A DNA stretch of 33,789 bases from an uncultured Clostridia bacterium. Its GTDB lineage: Bacteria > Bacillota > Clostridia > Oscillospirales > Oscillospiraceae. Each line of letters opens with the position of its first letter. Within the stretch, counting starts at the first letter, position 1. Positions 30,941 to 33,789 of this stretch are shown here, piece by piece. The position numbers and the translations under genes are program-made. The notes beneath the pieces are model-generated. The model was not told the origin of the DNA and searched no databases. It saw nothing but the letters and a program-made list of their open reading frames with translations. Location of the stretch: NCBI GenBank assembly GCA_947367115.1, contig CANBCW010000023.1:1-33789 (forward strand), in the 5' to 3' direction.

Positions 30941-32236
30941 ATGCAAAAGACAAAAAAATCCCCGAAATTTTATCTTGCTCTGATTATTTTCAGCCTGGTG
31001 GGTCAGGTGGCCTGGGTGGTTGAAAATATGTACCTGAACGTGTTCATCTACAAAATGTTCAATGCCAGCGCCGAGTCGATTTCTGCCATGGTGGCGGCCT
31101 CCGCCATTGCGGCTACCGTGACGACACTGCTCATTGGTGCTCTGTCCGATAAGATCGGTAAACGCAAGCTGTTTATTTGTGGCGGCTACATCCTCTGGGG
31201 CATTTCCATCTGGAGCTTTGCCGCTATCCGCATGGATGTGATCAACGCCCTGTTCCCGGCGGTGGCTTCCGCCGCCAGCCTTGGTGTGACGCTGGTCATC
31301 ATTACGGACTGCGTCATGACCTTCTTTGGCTCCTCTGCCAATGATGCCTGCTTCAACGCGTGGCTCACCGATTCCACTGACGACACCAACCGCGGCGCGG
31401 TGGAGGGCATCAATGCCATGATGCCTCTGGTGGCGATTTTGGTGGTGTTCGGCGGCTTTATGGGGTTGGATCAGAGCAAGGAGGAAAGCTGGACTCTGAT
31501 TTTTGGTATCATCGGTACGGTGGTTCTGGTGCTCGGCATTGCCGGTTTCTTCCTGATCGAAGAAAAGCCGGTAAAAACCGAGGGCAATCAGAGCTATTTC
31601 GCCAATATTTTCTATGGCTTCCGTCCTGGCGTGATCAGGGAAAATAAAATGCTGTATTTCACCCTCGTGGGTGTGGCGGTATTCAATATCTCCATCCAGA
31701 TCTTCATGCCGTACCTGATCCTGTATTACACCGTGACGCTGGGCATGGACAACTATGTGCTGATCTTCGCCCCGGCCATCATTGTGGCGGCGGCATTCAC
31801 CGGACTTTACGGCCGGGTCTATGACCGTAAGGGCTTCGGCGCGGCGATTATTCCCACGCTGATCATGCTGATGGTAGGCTATGTGATCCTGTATTTCTGC
31901 CGGAGCACCGCGCTGGTGTTCATTGGTTCGCTCATTATGATGTGCGGATATCTCGGTACCGGAGCCATGCTGGGGGCGAAGGTGCGTACCCATACACCGG
32001 AAAACCGCTCCGGTATGTTCCAGGGCTTGCGCATCTTCAGTCAGGTGCTGATTCCCGGCGTGATCGGCCCGGCTATTGGCGCGGCGATTCTGAAAAATGC
32101 GGATACCATCGTCAACAGCGACGGCACGACTTCCTTTGTACCCAATGAGAATATTTTCCTTGGCGCGTTCATCGCCATCGTATTCGCTTGGCTGGTGATG
32201 ATGCCCCTGCTGAAAAAGGAGAAGCACTATGGTTGA
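30941..32236 (+). CDS. MFS transporter, probable sugar or glycoside uptake
   Basis: Integral membrane protein of 431 aa with about 12 hydrophobic segments. Motif A of the major facilitator superfamily is seen between helices 2 and 3 (GALSDKIGKRKLF). A partly matching loop, YGRVYDRKGFGAA, is in the second half. The ATG at 30941 is preferred over the ORF-track TTG two codons earlier, because GGGAGG is eight bases from the ATG but only two from the TTG. It overlaps the downstream GH2 gene by 8 bases, so import of the hydrolase's substrate is the likely role; the actual sugar is not deducible. Confidence 0.85.
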   Translation: MQKTKKSPKFYLALIIFSLVGQVAWVVENMYLNVFIYKMFNASAESISAMVAASAIAATVTTLLIGALSDKIGKRKLFICGGYILWGISIWSFAAIRMDVINALFPAVASAASLGVTLVIITDCVMTFFGSSANDACFNAWLTDSTDDTNRGAVEGINAMMPLVAILVVFGGFMGLDQSKEESWTLIFGIIGTVVLVLGIAGFFLIEEKPVKTEGNQSYFANIFYGFRPGVIRENKMLYFTLVGVAVFNISIQIFMPYLILYYTVTLGMDNYVLIFAPAIIVAAAFTGLYGRVYDRKGFGAAIIPTLIMLMVGYVILYFCRSTALVFIGSLIMMCGYLGTGAMLGAKVRTHTPENRSGMFQGLRIFSQVLIPGVIGPAIGAAILKNADTIVNSDGTTSFVPNENIFLGAFIAIVFAWLVMMPLLKKEKHYG

Positions 32237-33789
32237 TCTGAAGACATATGAGGGGGAAAATCTGACCGGCCAGCCCTGGCAGGTCTACCCCCGCCCCCAA
32301 ATGCGCCGGGACAGCTTCCTGAACCTGAATGGGGAGTGGAAATTTTCTGTCAATTATGGTTATTCCGGAACCATTATGGTGCCGTTCTGCCCGGAATGCC
32401 AGCTTTCTGGAGTGAATAAGCATTTTCCCGAAGGTGCTTCTCTGGTCTATCATAAAACGCTTGATTTGCCGGAGGGCTTCAACCGAGGAAGAGTGCTGCT
32501 TCATATTGGGGCGGTGGATCAAAAAGCAGATATATTCATGAACCGCAAGAAAATTTTTCACCATGAAGGCGGTTATGAGGCGTTTACAGTGGATATCACT
32601 GATGGATTGGGAGAAGGCAATGAGCTGACTATTTGGACAACAGATAGCTTGTACGATAGACAGTATCCCTACGGCAAGCAGACGTTGAAGCGGGGCGGCA
32701 TGTGGTACACTCCGGTATCCGGCATCTGGCAGACGGTTTGGCTGGAAAGCGTACCGCAGACTTATATCCATAAGTTAAACATCGAAAACCGGGGCGCGTC
32801 CGTCACCATTTCCACCGAGCCTGCGCTGAATGGCAAGGTCAATGTCAACGGTCTTGGGGAATATGCCTTGGAGGACGGAACGGTGACCATCACCCCGGAC
32901 ACCCCCCATTTCTGGAGCCCGGAGGACCCCTATCTTTACGATTTTACCGTGGAGGCGGGGGAGGACAGGGTGGAATCCTATTTCGCCCTGCGTACCCTGG
33001 AAATCAAAAAAATCGGCAATTATCAGCGCTTGTGCCTTAATGGCAAGCCCTTTTTCTTCCACGGCCTGCTGGATCAGGGCTACTGGCCCGACGGCTTGTT
33101 TACCCCGGCAGCTCCCGAATGCTATGCCAATGACATCCTGGCCATGAAGCGCCTGGGCTTCAACACCCTGCGCAAGCACATCAAGGTGGAGCCGGAGGAG
33201 TTCTACTATCAGTGTGATAAGCTGGGCATGATCGTATTTCAGGATATGGTCAACAATGGCAAATACAGCTTCTTCCATGATACGGCTCTGCCCACCGTCG
33301 GCATTCAAAAATTGAACGACAAAAAGATGCATACCGATCCTGCTACCCGGGATGCGTTCCTTTGGGGGATGGAAGCCACGGTGAACCAACTCAAAAATCA
33401 TCCCTGCATTCTTTACTGGACCATTTTCAACGAAGGCTGGGGTCAGTTCGACAGTGACAATGTGTATCACCACCTGAAAGCCATGGATGATACCCGCTGG
33501 ATCGATTCCACTTCCGGCTGGTTCCGCCAAACGGAAACCGATGTGGACAGCCGCCATGTGTACTTTAAGCCCATTAAGCTGAAAGCAGGGGAGAAACCCC
33601 TGGTGCTGTCGGAGTTTGGCGGCTATTCCTTCAAGCCGGAGGGGCATGTGTTCAATACAGAGCAGACCTACGGCTACGGAAAGTTTGAAGATCAGAACGC
33701 CTTTGCTGACGCGGTGGAGAAGCTCTACCGGGAACAGGTGATCCCGGCGGTAAAAAATGGCCTGTGCGCCGCGATCTACACCCAGGTCT
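32229..33789 (+). CDS. Glycoside hydrolase family 2 (beta-galactosidase/glucuronidase-like), 3' end beyond window
   Basis: At least 520 aa and still open at the window edge, which is why the ORF track lacks it. GH2 layout: N-terminal jelly-roll sugar-binding domain (LNLNGEWKFSV...), an immunoglobulin-like middle domain ending near FALRTLEIKKIGNYQRLCLNGKPFFFHG, then the TIM barrel. The acid/base is Glu402 in IFNEGWG, and the nucleophile is Glu462 in LSEFGGY. No signal peptide is present (start MVDLKTYEG), so it is probably intracellular and acts on sugars brought in by the MFS partner. AAGGAG lies seven bases before the ATG. Specificity among beta-galactosides, glucuronides and mannosides is unclear. 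Confidence 0.92.
   Translation, partial: MVDLKTYEGENLTGQPWQVYPRPQMRRDSFLNLNGEWKFSVNYGYSGTIMVPFCPECQLSGVNKHFPEGASLVYHKTLDLPEGFNRGRVLLHIGAVDQKADIFMNRKKIFHHEGGYEAFTVDITDGLGEGNELTIWTTDSLYDRQYPYGKQTLKRGGMWYTPVSGIWQTVWLESVPQTYIHKLNIENRGASVTISTEPALNGKVNVNGLGEYALEDGTVTITPDTPHFWSPEDPYLYDFTVEAGEDRVESYFALRTLEIKKIGNYQRLCLNGKPFFFHGLLDQGYWPDGLFTPAAPECYANDILAMKRLGFNTLRKHIKVEPEEFYYQCDKLGMIVFQDMVNNGKYSFFHDTALPTVGIQKLNDKKMHTDPATRDAFLWGMEATVNQLKNHPCILYWTIFNEGWGQFDSDNVYHHLKAMDDTRWIDSTSGWFRQTETDVDSRHVYFKPIKLKAGEKPLVLSEFGGYSFKPEGHVFNTEQTYGYGKFEDQNAFADAVEKLYREQVIPAVKNGLCAAIYTQV

Noticed and set aside
30824-32227. 467-aa antisense ORF
   Set aside because: His/Glu-rich shadow of the MFS gene, typical of complement-strand translation of membrane proteins.
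1-33789. CRISPR arrays, tRNA or rRNA genes, prophage, integrase or transposase genes
   Set aside because: No regularly spaced direct repeats, no tRNA-like cloverleaf with CCA context and no such proteins were seen in intergenic or coding DNA.

Overview
The window is chromosomal housekeeping DNA from a strictly anaerobic, gut-type member of the Clostridia, most likely Oscillospiraceae/Ruminococcaceae. Three observations support this: a SCIFF ribosomal peptide with its radical SAM maturase (a Clostridia hallmark), a full set of [FeFe]-hydrogenase maturases, and Firmicutes gene order (plsX-rnc-smc-ftsY; nadD/yqeK-rsfS). GC is fairly high, Shine-Dalgarno sites are strong, and many promoters have near-consensus sigma-A boxes with 17 bp spacing. 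The species assignment is inference.

Layout. (1) 98-3072, minus strand: scfA (SCIFF peptide), a perfect hairpin terminator/attenuator, scfB (maturase) and an Orn/Lys/Arg-type PLP decarboxylase, all from one promoter. (2) 3073-3625: an inverted-repeat element followed by a promoter and a ~120-nt structured leader. (3) 3626-7705, plus: TM1266-family regulator, hydE, hydG, hydF, then a terminator. No hydrogenase structural gene is present. (4) 7730-8076: a frameshifted remnant of a surface/pilin-like protein. (5) 8124-10034, minus: nadE, with a promoter divergent from the next block. (6) 10153-19629, plus: trkH, trkA, a SpoU-family rRNA methyltransferase, dprA, topA, trmFO, plsX and rnc, tightly packed and closed by a terminator. 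(7) 19642-29824, plus: smc, ftsY, rdgB, yhbY, a nadD-yqeK fusion, rsfS and leuS. Their intergenic gaps are filled by three kinds of small palindromic repeat. (8) rpsU with a perfect-consensus promoter and a bidirectional terminator. (9) A convergent permuted NlpC/P60-like gene, then a divergently transcribed MFS transporter and a glycoside hydrolase family 2 enzyme that runs off the right edge.

How the genes work together. ScfB is expected to install thioether links in ScfA. HydE, HydG and HydF build the H-cluster for an [FeFe] hydrogenase encoded elsewhere. NadE and NadD are two steps of NAD synthesis. TrkH and TrkA form a potassium uptake system. The long central block joins DNA topology and chromosome organisation (TopA, SMC, DprA), RNA maturation and ribosome function (TrmFO, RNase III, YhbY, RsfS, LeuRS, S21), phospholipid synthesis (PlsX), membrane targeting (FtsY) and nucleotide-pool cleaning (RdgB).

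The items I would look at first are the SCIFF precursor with an extra cysteine and a Gly where the usual acceptor Thr sits, the terminator between precursor and maturase, the leader before the hyd genes with two mutually exclusive pairings, and the small mobile-looking repeat families in otherwise compact operons.
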